Origin: CAZGUH01 sp964529005
GTDB taxonomy: Bacteria; Actinomycetota; Acidimicrobiia; Acidimicrobiales; Ilumatobacteraceae
Direction of reading: 5' to 3'
Assembly (NCBI GenBank): GCA_964529005.1
Contig: CAZGUH010000002.1
Location: 62,001-126,000 of the forward strand
DNA length: 64,000 nt
Shown here: positions 40,312 to 47,999 of the stretch, one piece after another
Numbering within the stretch: position 1 is the stretch's first letter
How the letters are laid out: every line of letters begins with the position of its first letter
Program-made: the position numbers and the translations under genes
The notes under the pieces: generated by a model
Databases searched by the model: none
Seen by the model: only the letters and a program-made list of their open reading frames with translations
What the model was told of the DNA's origin: nothing

Positions 40312-42843
40312 TCAGCCTGGGGTCGTGTCGGGCGTGGTCGTGGGGACGGTCGTGGTGGTCGTGGTCGTCGACGACGTCGTCGTGGTGGTCCCGCCCGCGG
40401 GGTTGACCACGAACGTCGGCACGACGACCGCCGTGCCGGGCACGCTCTGCACCAGCTCGGAATCCAGCGCGTCCACCGACGACGCGTTGGCGAACACCGC
40501 GACCACGTAGTCATCGGGAGCTCCGACGTTGGCGAACGTGAAGAAGCCGTTCTCGTCGGTCACCGTCGTCGTCAGCAGGCCTGCGGTCGGGAAGCCGAGC
40601 GGGGAGTACAGGCGCACGCTCATGTTCGCCAGCGGTGTGCCGTTGCCCGACACCACCTGGCCGGTGAGCGACGCTTGCACGCCGAGCTGGAGCTGCAAGG
40701 TCTCGATCTCGCCCGAGCGCACGTCGATCACCTGCACGACGTCGCTGGCTCCGATGAGGCTGGCCGTGACGGTGTACGAACCCGGCGCGACATTGCTGAA
40801 CGTGAACGCGCCGAGCGGCTCGTGCGCCGTGCGCAGCGTCCGGCTGGTGACGCCGTCGTTCAACGTCACCTCGGCGCCGGCGACCGGCGCGCCGGACGCG
40901 TCGAGCACCTGCCCGGTGACGACGCCGTCGGCGTGGATTAGCGTCATGTCGACACCGGTGACGTGCACCGTGCGGGAGATCGGGTTGACCTCGACGAGGC
41001 GGACCTGGCTGACGTATCCCGGCTTGGAGAAGGTGATGGTGTACGTCCCGGGCGCCGGCAGCGGGTCGAACACGTACGTGCCGATGCCCTCGCCCTGGCT
41101 GATCGTCGACGTCGATGCCTCGATGGCGGGACCGGTGACCGACACGGTGACGCCGCCCAGCAGCCCTCCGCCCGCCTCGGTGACCGTGCCCGAGATCGAC
41201 CCGACCGCCGGTGACAGCGCGAACTCGGCGCTGACCGGCTCGGTCGACGACAGCACGATCGTGCGCGACTCCGGCGTGAAACCGTTGCGCTGCACGGTCA
41301 CCGTGTACCTGCCGGGCACCGCCAGGTTGCGGACGACGAACGCGCCGACATCGCCGTCGGTGAGGCTGACGGTCTGGATCGTCGTCGTGCCGTCGGTGGC
41401 CTCGATCGTCGCGCCGCCGAGCGCGACGCCGCCTGCGGTGACGCGCCCCGAGATCAGTCCACCGCCGGCGCGCAGGCGGATCTCGATCCCTTCGATCGCC
41501 TCGCCCGGCCCGAGCACCACGTCGCGGGTCTCGGTCGCCGACCCGGGCCGCTCGACGACGAGCTGATACTCCGCGGGCGACGGAAGCTTCTCCAGCAGGA
41601 ACGAGCCGTCGACGGAGACGTCGACGCTGGCGACCACCGCGGGCGTGTCGGGGTCCGCGAACCCTGCGACGACGAGGGTCGCCTTGGCGCCGGTGATGTC
41701 GTCGCCGATGACGGCGCCGGCGATCGAACCGGGCCGGCCGCCGAGCGTCATCGGGGGGAGCTCGACCGTCTCACCGGCGGGCACGTCCACATCGGCGGCG
41801 TCGCGGAACGTGGAGACGTCGCCGTACCAGGTCTCGGTGAAGCCGGCGCCGGTGAACCGCACGCGGAACGTCCCGCCGCCGAGGCGGCCGAAGGCGAACG
41901 ACCCGTCATCCGCCGTGGCCGCCGACGCGATCGGGTTGACCGGATCCTTGGCGGTGAACAGCTCCGCCTGCACGCCGGCGATCCCCTCGCCGGTGCTGGC
42001 GGAGACGACGGCGCCCTTCACCGTCGCCGGGTCGACGGGAACGCGTGCGCCGGCGGACGCCTCGTCCTCGTTGGCAAGCGCTTGGTTGATGAGGTTGTCG
42101 CCGACCGAGGCCTCGTCGACGACGTCGGACAGCGTGTGGCTGAGCACCGCGGCGAACACCGCCGCGGCGGTGAGCAGACCGAGGAGCGACATCATCCACC
42201 GGCCGATGCGGGGCCGCTGGACGAACGTGGCGACGCTCTCCACCCGCTCGGGCGAGTTCGCCGAGAAGGTCAGCACGCGCACCGAGGGCTGACCGAACCA
42301 CGGCCGCGGCGCCTTCACCCCCGCTTGGATCACCGCCTGCTCGCCGGGCAGCAAGTGCACGGCCGCGGGATCGAAGGTGAACTCGGCGCGGTCTTCGGGG
42401 TCGACCGCGCCGGGATAGACGTCGAGGATCGAGTTGCCGGTGTTGGCGACGACGAGCCCGAACTGCGCCGCGCTGCCCGCGGCGACCGACACCGGGTCGA
42501 CGGTCATGGCCAAGCGCGGCCGGCTGGCGACGTCGACGGTGACGGTGGCGATCTCGAAGACCGTGGGATCGTTCTCCGACTGCACGTGGATCGAGATCTG
42601 CCGCGGCCCGGCGGGGAAGTCGTCGGGCAGTTGGAGATCGACGCGGACGGGCTCGATCGCGCCGGGGAACAGCGAGAGACGCTCGGTGGAGACATGCACC
42701 CAGTGGGCATCGAGTCCGAAGACCCGCACCGTGTACCCGTCGATCAGCGAGGAGACGTTCCCGATCGACACCTCGACGCTGACGGTCTCACCGACCGGCG
42801 CGGAGAGGTACGCAGGCGAGGCGGTGGCGAACATCGAACTCAC
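40312..42843 (-). CDS. Single-pass surface protein with carboxypeptidase-regulatory-like repeats (paralogue 2)
   Basis: Protein of 843 aa. Two Ig-like N-terminal domains (1-210; YTVRVFGLDAHWVHVSTE, RPWFGQPSVRVLTFSA), then FVQRPRIGRW, one membrane span (~215-236), about six carboxypeptidase-regulatory/CNA-B-like repeats (e.g. GVALGGATIEATDG ... GRYTVTVQRNGF), and a C-terminal Thr run ending in TTTPDTTPG. No signal peptide precedes the first domain, so the N terminus should stay in the cytoplasm with the repeats outside. The GTG start overlaps the upstream stop as GTGA, giving coupled translation with paralogue 1. Function unknown; it shares architecture with its two neighbours and sits behind a Pvc16-type gene. 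Confidence 0.8.
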   Translation of the reverse strand: MSSMFATASPAYLSAPVGETVSVEVSIGNVSSLIDGYTVRVFGLDAHWVHVSTERLSLFPGAIEPVRVDLQLPDDFPAGPRQISIHVQSENDPTVFEIATVTVDVASRPRLAMTVDPVSVAAGSAAQFGLVVANTGNSILDVYPGAVDPEDRAEFTFDPAAVHLLPGEQAVIQAGVKAPRPWFGQPSVRVLTFSANSPERVESVATFVQRPRIGRWMMSLLGLLTAAAVFAAVLSHTLSDVVDEASVGDNLINQALANEDEASAGARVPVDPATVKGAVVSASTGEGIAGVQAELFTAKDPVNPIASAATADDGSFAFGRLGGGTFRVRFTGAGFTETWYGDVSTFRDAADVDVPAGETVELPPMTLGGRPGSIAGAVIGDDITGAKATLVVAGFADPDTPAVVASVDVSVDGSFLLEKLPSPAEYQLVVERPGSATETRDVVLGPGEAIEGIEIRLRAGGGLISGRVTAGGVALGGATIEATDGTTTIQTVSLTDGDVGAFVVRNLAVPGRYTVTVQRNGFTPESRTIVLSSTEPVSAEFALSPAVGSISGTVTEAGGGLLGGVTVSVTGPAIEASTSTISQGEGIGTYVFDPLPAPGTYTITFSKPGYVSQVRLVEVNPISRTVHVTGVDMTLIHADGVVTGQVLDASGAPVAGAEVTLNDGVTSRTLRTAHEPLGAFTFSNVAPGSYTVTASLIGASDVVQVIDVRSGEIETLQLQLGVQASLTGQVVSGNGTPLANMSVRLYSPLGFPTAGLLTTTVTDENGFFTFANVGAPDDYVVAVFANASSVDALDSELVQSVPGTAVVVPTFVVNPAGGTTTTTSSTTTTTTTVPTTTPDTTPG

Positions 42844-45014
42844 GAGCTCGCCCCCACCGCGACGTCGCGCGTGGTCACGGCGCCGGCGCTGACGTCGACC
42901 ACGACGACGCGTTGTTGCACGCCGATGCCCGAGATCGTCAGCGTGTACGAGCCGGGCTGGATGCCGATGAACTCGAACGCGCCGGCGGGCGCGCTGGCGG
43001 TCTGCGTCCTGCGTTGCGTGCCGCCGTCGCTCAGCTCGACGACGAGCCCGGCGCGGCCGACGCCGTCGACCGTCACCGCCCCGCGCACGACACCGGTGGC
43101 GGAGCGCAGCACTGCGTCGATGCCCGTCTGCTCACCGGCGGCGACGAACGCGACGCGGCGGGTCTCGGAGATGAACCCCTCACGTGAGAACGTCACCGTG
43201 TAGATCCCGGGCACCGGCAGCTCCGAGATCGTGTACGCGCCGGCGCCGTTGGGGCCCGAGCCCGACGTCAGCGTGGACGTCGACGCCGTGAAGTCGTTCC
43301 GCGCGACGGTGACGGTCACGCCGCCGAGAGGCTGGCCGCTCGCGTCGGTGACCGTGCCGCGCACGGTGCCGAGCCCGCCGACCAGCGTCGCCCGCAATCC
43401 GGTGCGCTCCTCGCCACCGGCGAGATCGAGGGCGATCGTCGCCCCCGAGTAGCCATCCAGTTCGAACGTCAGCACGTACGTGCGCGGGGTCTCGAGCCCG
43501 TCGAGGACGAACGATCCGACGTTGCCGGTGGTCGGTGTGGCGACGGTCCGTTCCTCGGCGCCACTGCGCAACGTCACGGTCACCCCGCCGAGCGGCTCTC
43601 CGGCGCCGTCGACGACCACACCGGCGATCGAGCCATCGGCGGCGGCCAGCTGCGCGGTGTCGACGACGGTGCTCTTGCCTCCGCCGAGCTCGATCTCGAA
43701 CTCCTCGGGATCGAAACCGGGACGTTCGATGCGCATGCGATACGTGGCCGGGGTGACGAGGTCGGGAATCGTGAAGTCGCCGGTGGTCTCGATGACCACG
43801 GGCGGAGGCACCGCATCCTCGGGGTTCTCGGGAACCAGCGTCAGCGTCAGCGTGGCCGGAGCCGACGGATCGGCGCCCTCGGGCGCCGCGATCCGGCCGG
43901 ACAGCGCGCCCGGTTGTCCTGTGAGCGTCACGTCGAGGTCGGCGATCTCGTCGCGCGGAGCGATCTTCACCGTGTCGCCCTCGGCGGCCGGATACCAGAC
44001 CGGGTCGAAGCCGTCGGCGCTGAACCGCAGCCGGTAGGTGCCGGGCAGCAGGGCGCCGAGCGTGTACGTGCCGTCGTCCGCAGTGGCTGCCGACCCCGTC
44101 AGCTCGGTGGTCTCCGAGCCGTCGGCCGCGCGGACGACACGATGCGCTTCCACGGTCACCCGCGCCAGCCCATCGCCGGTGCTCGCGGCGGTCACCTGTC
44201 CGGTCATCGTGCCGGCGATGTCGACCAGGCTGACGTCGCGCGCGCCGCCCTCGTTCCAGTTGGCGGGCACCGCCTTGGCCGCCGCGGGGTCGCTGCGCAG
44301 CATGTCGATGACGAAGAGGAAGATCGTCGCCCACAGAGCCACGATCGCGGCCAGGATCAGCGCCGTGACGACGCCGCGCGGGATGCGCGGCCGCTGGTTG
44401 AACCGCGCCGACTCCGTGAGCGTGATCGTCGGCGAGACCGCGGTCACCTCGAGGCTGCGCGCCGCGCTGTGGCCGAACCACGGCCGCTGACCGCGGGCGT
44501 AGACCAACACCTCGTGCGCCTCGCCCGGCGGGATCAGCACGGTGGGCGGCGAGGTGTGGCATTCCACGACGCGGGTCGGTTCGACAGCGCTCACCGCGAA
44601 CTCGGTGGCGACGTTGCCGACGTTGGTGACGACGGCCCGGATCTCGGCCTCCGACCCACCGTTGACCAGGCTCGGACGCAGCTCGAGGGTCGCGGCCTCG
44701 ACCGGCTCGACGGTCAGCCAGACGTCGTGCTCTTCCTGCCGCTCGGGGTCGACGGTCGACAGCACCCGGACCAGCACCATCGAGTCACCGGCCGGGCATG
44801 CGGTCGGCACGTCGAACGTCAGCGTCAAGCGGCCGACCGATTGCGGGAACAACGTCACCACCGGTGTGGCCAGGCGCACCCACGCTGCGTCGATGCCGTA
44901 CACCGCAGCCGTCACCCCGTCGATCACGTCCGTGGTGTTGACGACGTCGATCTCGAGGGTCGCCGGTGTGCCGGGACGGACGACCAGCCGCTGGGTGTCG
45001 AGGGAGGTGCGCAC
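42840..45014 (-). CDS. Single-pass surface protein with carboxypeptidase-regulatory-like repeats (paralogue 1)
   Basis: Protein of 724 aa with the same plan as the next two genes: two Ig-like domains (1-210; GVTAAVYGIDAAWVRL, QRPWFGHSAARSLEVTAV), FNQRPRIPRG, one membrane span (~214-236), then about five to six beta repeats (GEPLGGVTVTLRSG, GQPLGGVTVTVARN) and a short end without a Thr tail. The GTG at 45014 lies 2 bp after the stop of the Pvc16-type gene; the open frame upstream is out-of-frame shadow of that gene and is excluded. The N-terminal region resembles alpha-galactosidase/NEW3-type or bacterial Ig folds, by eye only. It may anchor a cytoplasmic complex to the membrane. Confidence 0.8.
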   Translation of the reverse strand: MRTSLDTQRLVVRPGTPATLEIDVVNTTDVIDGVTAAVYGIDAAWVRLATPVVTLFPQSVGRLTLTFDVPTACPAGDSMVLVRVLSTVDPERQEEHDVWLTVEPVEAATLELRPSLVNGGSEAEIRAVVTNVGNVATEFAVSAVEPTRVVECHTSPPTVLIPPGEAHEVLVYARGQRPWFGHSAARSLEVTAVSPTITLTESARFNQRPRIPRGVVTALILAAIVALWATIFLFVIDMLRSDPAAAKAVPANWNEGGARDVSLVDIAGTMTGQVTAASTGDGLARVTVEAHRVVRAADGSETTELTGSAATADDGTYTLGALLPGTYRLRFSADGFDPVWYPAAEGDTVKIAPRDEIADLDVTLTGQPGALSGRIAAPEGADPSAPATLTLTLVPENPEDAVPPPVVIETTGDFTIPDLVTPATYRMRIERPGFDPEEFEIELGGGKSTVVDTAQLAAADGSIAGVVVDGAGEPLGGVTVTLRSGAEERTVATPTTGNVGSFVLDGLETPRTYVLTFELDGYSGATIALDLAGGEERTGLRATLVGGLGTVRGTVTDASGQPLGGVTVTVARNDFTASTSTLTSGSGPNGAGAYTISELPVPGIYTVTFSREGFISETRRVAFVAAGEQTGIDAVLRSATGVVRGAVTVDGVGRAGLVVELSDGGTQRRTQTASAPAGAFEFIGIQPGSYTLTISGIGVQQRVVVVDVSAGAVTTRDVAVGASS

Positions 45015-45016
45015 GG

Positions 45017-45787
45017 TCAGCCGATCACCACGCCCCCCACCTCGGGCACGATGGCCGTCAGCGGCGGTTCGGTCTCGACGACGATCTGGTCGCCCGGCGC
45101 GGCCGCCACGAGGAAACGTCCGGCGGCGTTCACGGTCGTGGCGCCACGGGGGGTCACCACGCGGGCTCCGATCGCCGCCGGCTCCGGCACCTCGCCGGCG
45201 ATCCGCCGCTGCGCCGAGCGCCGCCCGTTCGTGGTGCGATCCGACAGCCCGACACCGACCTCGACGACCGGTGCCGCGGCCTCCATGCCCAGGCCGGTGT
45301 CGACGTCGGTGGTGACGATCACGTCGAGCGCCGGCTTGAGCTGACCTTCGAGCGTCTTGAAGACGTCGATCTGGATCTCGCCGCTGCGCGCCAGCAGCAG
45401 CGTGGGCGGCGAGAGCGTCGCCAGCTCCGCGGCGCGGAACGTGGCGGGGATCTCGTGGTGGGCGAGAACGGCGCGGAGCATGCCGCCGAGCACGGCGCGC
45501 TCGTCGCGGTGCTCGGAGGTCCACGCGGTGATCAGGTAGCGCAGCTCGACGCGCGGCAGCGCCATCCGCCGCATCAGCTTGCCGTTCACCTCGTAGGTCT
45601 CCATGCCGGCGCGCGCACGATCGGAGCTGCGCTTGATGTCCCAGAGGAACAGGTTGACGGTCGGGCGGTTGAGCTTTGCGCTCCACTCCCGATCGGGGGG
45701 TTCGAACGACACGTCGACGTCGGTGGCGGACAGCGGCACGGTGGCGCGCAAGAACGCTTCCAGGCTCGCGTCGATGAACTCGAGCAC
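45017..45787 (-). CDS. Pvc16_N/DUF4255-family protein (contractile injection system cap-like)
   Basis: Protein of 256 aa, first gene of the four-gene cassette. The N-terminal ~165 residues carry the DUF4255 landmarks: ATDVDVSFEPPDREWSAKL, RPTVNLFLWDIKRSSD, and PRVELRYLITAWTSEHRDE followed by LGGMLRAVLAHHEIP. Families with this domain (Afp16/Pvc16) cap or terminate the tube-sheath of phage-tail-like contractile injection systems. The C-terminal ~80 residues form a short beta domain similar to one repeat of the neighbours (AGRFLVAAAPGDQIVVETEP). The GTG at 45787 follows a purine-rich GAGAGGGAGAGGG ribosome site and directly starts the domain (LEFIDASLEAFLRATV). No sheath, tube or baseplate gene is nearby, which is odd for this family. 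Confidence 0.82.
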   Translation of the reverse strand: MLEFIDASLEAFLRATVPLSATDVDVSFEPPDREWSAKLNRPTVNLFLWDIKRSSDRARAGMETYEVNGKLMRRMALPRVELRYLITAWTSEHRDERAVLGGMLRAVLAHHEIPATFRAAELATLSPPTLLLARSGEIQIDVFKTLEGQLKPALDVIVTTDVDTGLGMEAAAPVVEVGVGLSDRTTNGRRSAQRRIAGEVPEPAAIGARVVTPRGATTVNAAGRFLVAAAPGDQIVVETEPPLTAIVPEVGGVVIG

Positions 45788-45811
45788 CGTGTCCCTCTCC
45801 CTCTCCCGTCC

Positions 45812-45830
45812 ACCGGGGGCGCGCCCCGGT
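45812..45830 (-). promoter_or_regulatory. GC-rich inverted repeat in the leader of the Pvc16 cassette
   Basis: Arms ACCGGGG and CCCCGGT with a 5-nt loop lie 24 bp upstream of the first start codon and next to its ribosome site. It could be an operator or an mRNA hairpin limiting translation. Confidence 0.4.
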
Positions 45831-45838
45831 CCGACCGA

Positions 45839-45853
45839 CCGATGTTTCATCGG
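45839..45853. promoter_or_regulatory. 15-bp dyad CCGATG-TTT-CATCGG between divergent genes
   Basis: Perfect 6-bp arms around TTT, 51 bp upstream of the Pvc16-type gene and 75 bp upstream of the septum-formation gene. The 141-bp interval must hold both promoters, so this is a candidate operator for one or both. Confidence 0.4.
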
Positions 45854-45928
45854 CCAGTCGTGGCGTGTTCTGAAACTGTCTGGTCGAACTTCTTCACGTA
45901 CGGCGCTCCCGCAAGCGCTGCCAGTAAG

Positions 45929-46465
45929 GTGCCGCCCATCGACACTCCGGGCCTGCTCTCGATCGCCACGCAGCGCGCGCAACGCAGAGCGTCGCGGCGC
46001 GCAGCGTGGCGGCGGCTCGCGGCCGTCGGAATCGGGCTCCTCCCGCTGGTCGCGGCCTGCTCGGACGACGACAGCGTCGGCACCCCGATCCTCGATCTCC
46101 AGGACGGCGAGACCGCGGCGGGCACGTGCCTCCAGGTTCCGGAGGATCTGCCGCCCGAGGTGGAGAAGCTGCCCGTCGTTGACTGCGCCGAGCCGCATAC
46201 CCACGAGATCTACGCGGTGGTCGACTACACGGAAGAGGACGTGTTCCCGGGCATCGCCGCCCTCGACGCGTTCGCCGAAGTCGAATGCCTCGCCGCGTTC
46301 GAACCGTACGTCGGCATCGAGAGCTTCGACTCCTCGCTCGTCTTCACCTGGCTGGTCCCGACGCTCGGCAGCTGGAACGACCAGGACGACCGTCAGGTGA
46401 TCTGCGTGCTCGCCGACTTCCAGGGCGCCCCATTGACGGGCTCCCAGAAGGACGCGCGGATCTAG
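45929..46465 (+). CDS. Septum-formation-family lipoprotein
   Basis: Small exported protein (178 aa). A basic n-region (RRASRRAAWRR), hydrophobic stretch and lipobox LVAACSDDD predict a lipid-anchored protein. The mature part (~110 aa) resembles the actinobacterial septum formation domain: GTCLQVPEDL, PVVDCAEPHTHEIYAVV, ALDAFAEVECLAAFEPYVG and FTWLVPTLGSWNDQDDRQVICVL, with four conserved cysteines. A role in cell division is known only by family name. The start is uncertain: GTG 45929 is used; ATG 45842 would add 29 residues and lies within the dyad. TAAGGT at 45925-45930 looks like a -10 but would place the transcript start inside this frame. Confidence 0.72.
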   Translation: MPPIDTPGLLSIATQRAQRRASRRAAWRRLAAVGIGLLPLVAACSDDDSVGTPILDLQDGETAAGTCLQVPEDLPPEVEKLPVVDCAEPHTHEIYAVVDYTEEDVFPGIAALDAFAEVECLAAFEPYVGIESFDSSLVFTWLVPTLGSWNDQDDRQVICVLADFQGAPLTGSQKDARI

Positions 46466-47191
46466 CTACACCGCGGCCCCGACCGCTCGACCGATCAGGT
46501 TGGTGACCGCGAAGGCGAGCGCCACGAGCACGACCTGGCGCCCGGCCGACCGCGCCCACGACCGTCCTGCCAGCCGCGCCAGGGCGGCGCCGAGGACGAA
46601 GGCCGCCAGCAGCCCGATCACCAGCGACGTCACGACGGCCGCGGCGCCCTCGGCGGCGAACCAGGGCGCCAACGGGATGGCGGCCCCGACGGCGAACGCC
46701 CCGAACGAGGCCGCCGCGGCGCCGACCGGCGCGCCGAGTTGCTCCGGGTTGATGCCCAGTTCCTCGCGTGCGTGGGCGTCGAGCGCCGCGGACGGGTCGT
46801 CCATCATCTGGTTGGCCACGGCGAGCGCCGTCGTGCGATCGACGCCGCGCTTCTCGTAGAGACCGGCGAGCTCGAGGGTCTCCCCGGCCGGGTCGATCTC
46901 GATCTCGCGCCGCTCGATGTCGAGTTGGTGGCGCAGCAGCTCGACGTTCGCTGCCATCGACACGTACTCGCCGATCGCCATCGACAGCGCTCCGGCGACG
47001 AGCCCGGCGAACCCACCGACCAGCACGTCGCTGCGCGCCGACGTCGCGCCGGCGACACCGGCCACCAGCGCCAGGTTCGACACCAGCCCGTCGCTGAGCC
47101 CGAACACCGCGGCCCGCGCCCGGCCCGAGGACCACGAGCGATGGTGCTCCGAGCGGTGCACGTGGGCGAAAGCGAGCTGGCGCGCTGGCAT
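46466..47191 (-). CDS. VIT1/CCC1-family iron/manganese transporter
   Basis: Membrane protein of 241 aa with five hydrophobic spans. Typical features are RAAVFGLSDGLVSNLALVAG (~28-47), ALSMAIGEYVSMAANVELLRHQLDIERREIE (shown in part, with the conserved EYVS), a cytosolic Glu-rich segment DRTTALAVANQMM that binds metal in the family, and three C-terminal spans. It probably moves Fe2+ or Mn2+ out of the cytosol. The ATG at 47191 is preferred because GACAAT ends 6 nt upstream (leaderless) and the protein then starts as family members do; ATGs at 47218 and 47245 are also open. The stop abuts that of the convergent septum gene with no gap. Confidence 0.82.
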   Translation of the reverse strand: MPARQLAFAHVHRSEHHRSWSSGRARAAVFGLSDGLVSNLALVAGVAGATSARSDVLVGGFAGLVAGALSMAIGEYVSMAANVELLRHQLDIERREIEIDPAGETLELAGLYEKRGVDRTTALAVANQMMDDPSAALDAHAREELGINPEQLGAPVGAAAASFGAFAVGAAIPLAPWFAAEGAAAVVTSLVIGLLAAFVLGAALARLAGRSWARSAGRQVVLVALAFAVTNLIGRAVGAAV

Positions 47192-47272
47192 GCGCCAATT
47201 GTCCGGCCTGGTGGGCATGGCGGACAACATGATCTTGCCTGTCATGCCCGCCTCACACCGCGTGGCAGTTGC

Positions 47273-47992
47273 TCAGGCGTTGGCGGGCGCGGCGCTGATG
47301 TTGGCCAGGGCCGATCCCGGGTCGAGATGGCGGGCGAGGTCGCCGAGCGAGACGACGCCGACGACATGGCCGTGGTCGACGATCGGCAGGCGGCGGACCG
47401 ACGACCACACCATCATCGACGCCAAGTCGTTGGGGTGATAGCCGGTGGGCGCGGTCACGACGTCGGTGGTGGCGACGTCGATCACCGCGGTCGTGCCCGG
47501 GCGGCCGTCTGCGACCGCCCGCGACACGATGTCGCGGTCGGTGACCACACCGGCGAGCGAGCCATCCTCGGCGGTCACGACGATGAACCCGATGTCGTTG
47601 TCGCGCATCAAGCGCGCCGCCTCTTCGATCGTCCCACGGGCGGGGATCGTGATCGGCCGCCGGCTCATCACCTCGTCGAGCGGCTCGCTGACCGCGCGGC
47701 TGTCGGTCACCTGGAGCTGGTTGCTCACGTCGGCGACGCCTTCGACGTCCCAGCAGTCGTCCCCGGCCGACCGCTTGGCCACGCGGCTCGCCACCGTCCC
47801 CTGGAGGACGACGACGCCTTCCTTGACGTCGACCCGAATGGTGTGGTCCTTGGTGAACGCGTTCTTGCGCAGCCGATCGACCACGTTGGCCTTGATCTCG
47901 CGGTCGCTGCGACGCACGGGACCGGACACCCCGGTCTCCGGCGAATACCACGGGTAGTAGTAACGATCCAGCGGGCTCATCCACGGTTCCAT
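47273..47992 (-). CDS. BON domain plus tandem CBS protein
   Basis: Cytosolic protein of 239 aa. An N-terminal Tyr-rich start (DRYYYPWYSPETG) leads to a BON domain (~28-95: VVDRLRKNAFTKDHTIRVDV, GVVVLQGTV) and two CBS domains (~105-160 and ~170-225: MSRRPITIPARGTIEEAARLM, GFIVVTAEDGSLAGVVTDRDIV, VRRLPIVDHGHVVGVVSLGDLA). CBS pairs bind adenine nucleotides; BON is usually envelope-associated, yet no signal peptide is visible. ATG 47992 follows the oxidoreductase stop by 7 bp, with GAGGAG in the end of that gene, so the two are likely co-transcribed. Partner unknown. Confidence 0.82.
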   Translation of the reverse strand: MEPWMSPLDRYYYPWYSPETGVSGPVRRSDREIKANVVDRLRKNAFTKDHTIRVDVKEGVVVLQGTVASRVAKRSAGDDCWDVEGVADVSNQLQVTDSRAVSEPLDEVMSRRPITIPARGTIEEAARLMRDNDIGFIVVTAEDGSLAGVVTDRDIVSRAVADGRPGTTAVIDVATTDVVTAPTGYHPNDLASMMVWSSVRRLPIVDHGHVVGVVSLGDLARHLDPGSALANISAAPANA

Positions 47993-47999
47993 GGCGGAC

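Noticed and set aside
45842..45928. Upstream ATG extending the septum-formation lipoprotein by 29 residues
   Set aside because: It would place a long polar region before the signal peptide and lies within a dyad; GTG 45929 is the better, though uncertain, start.
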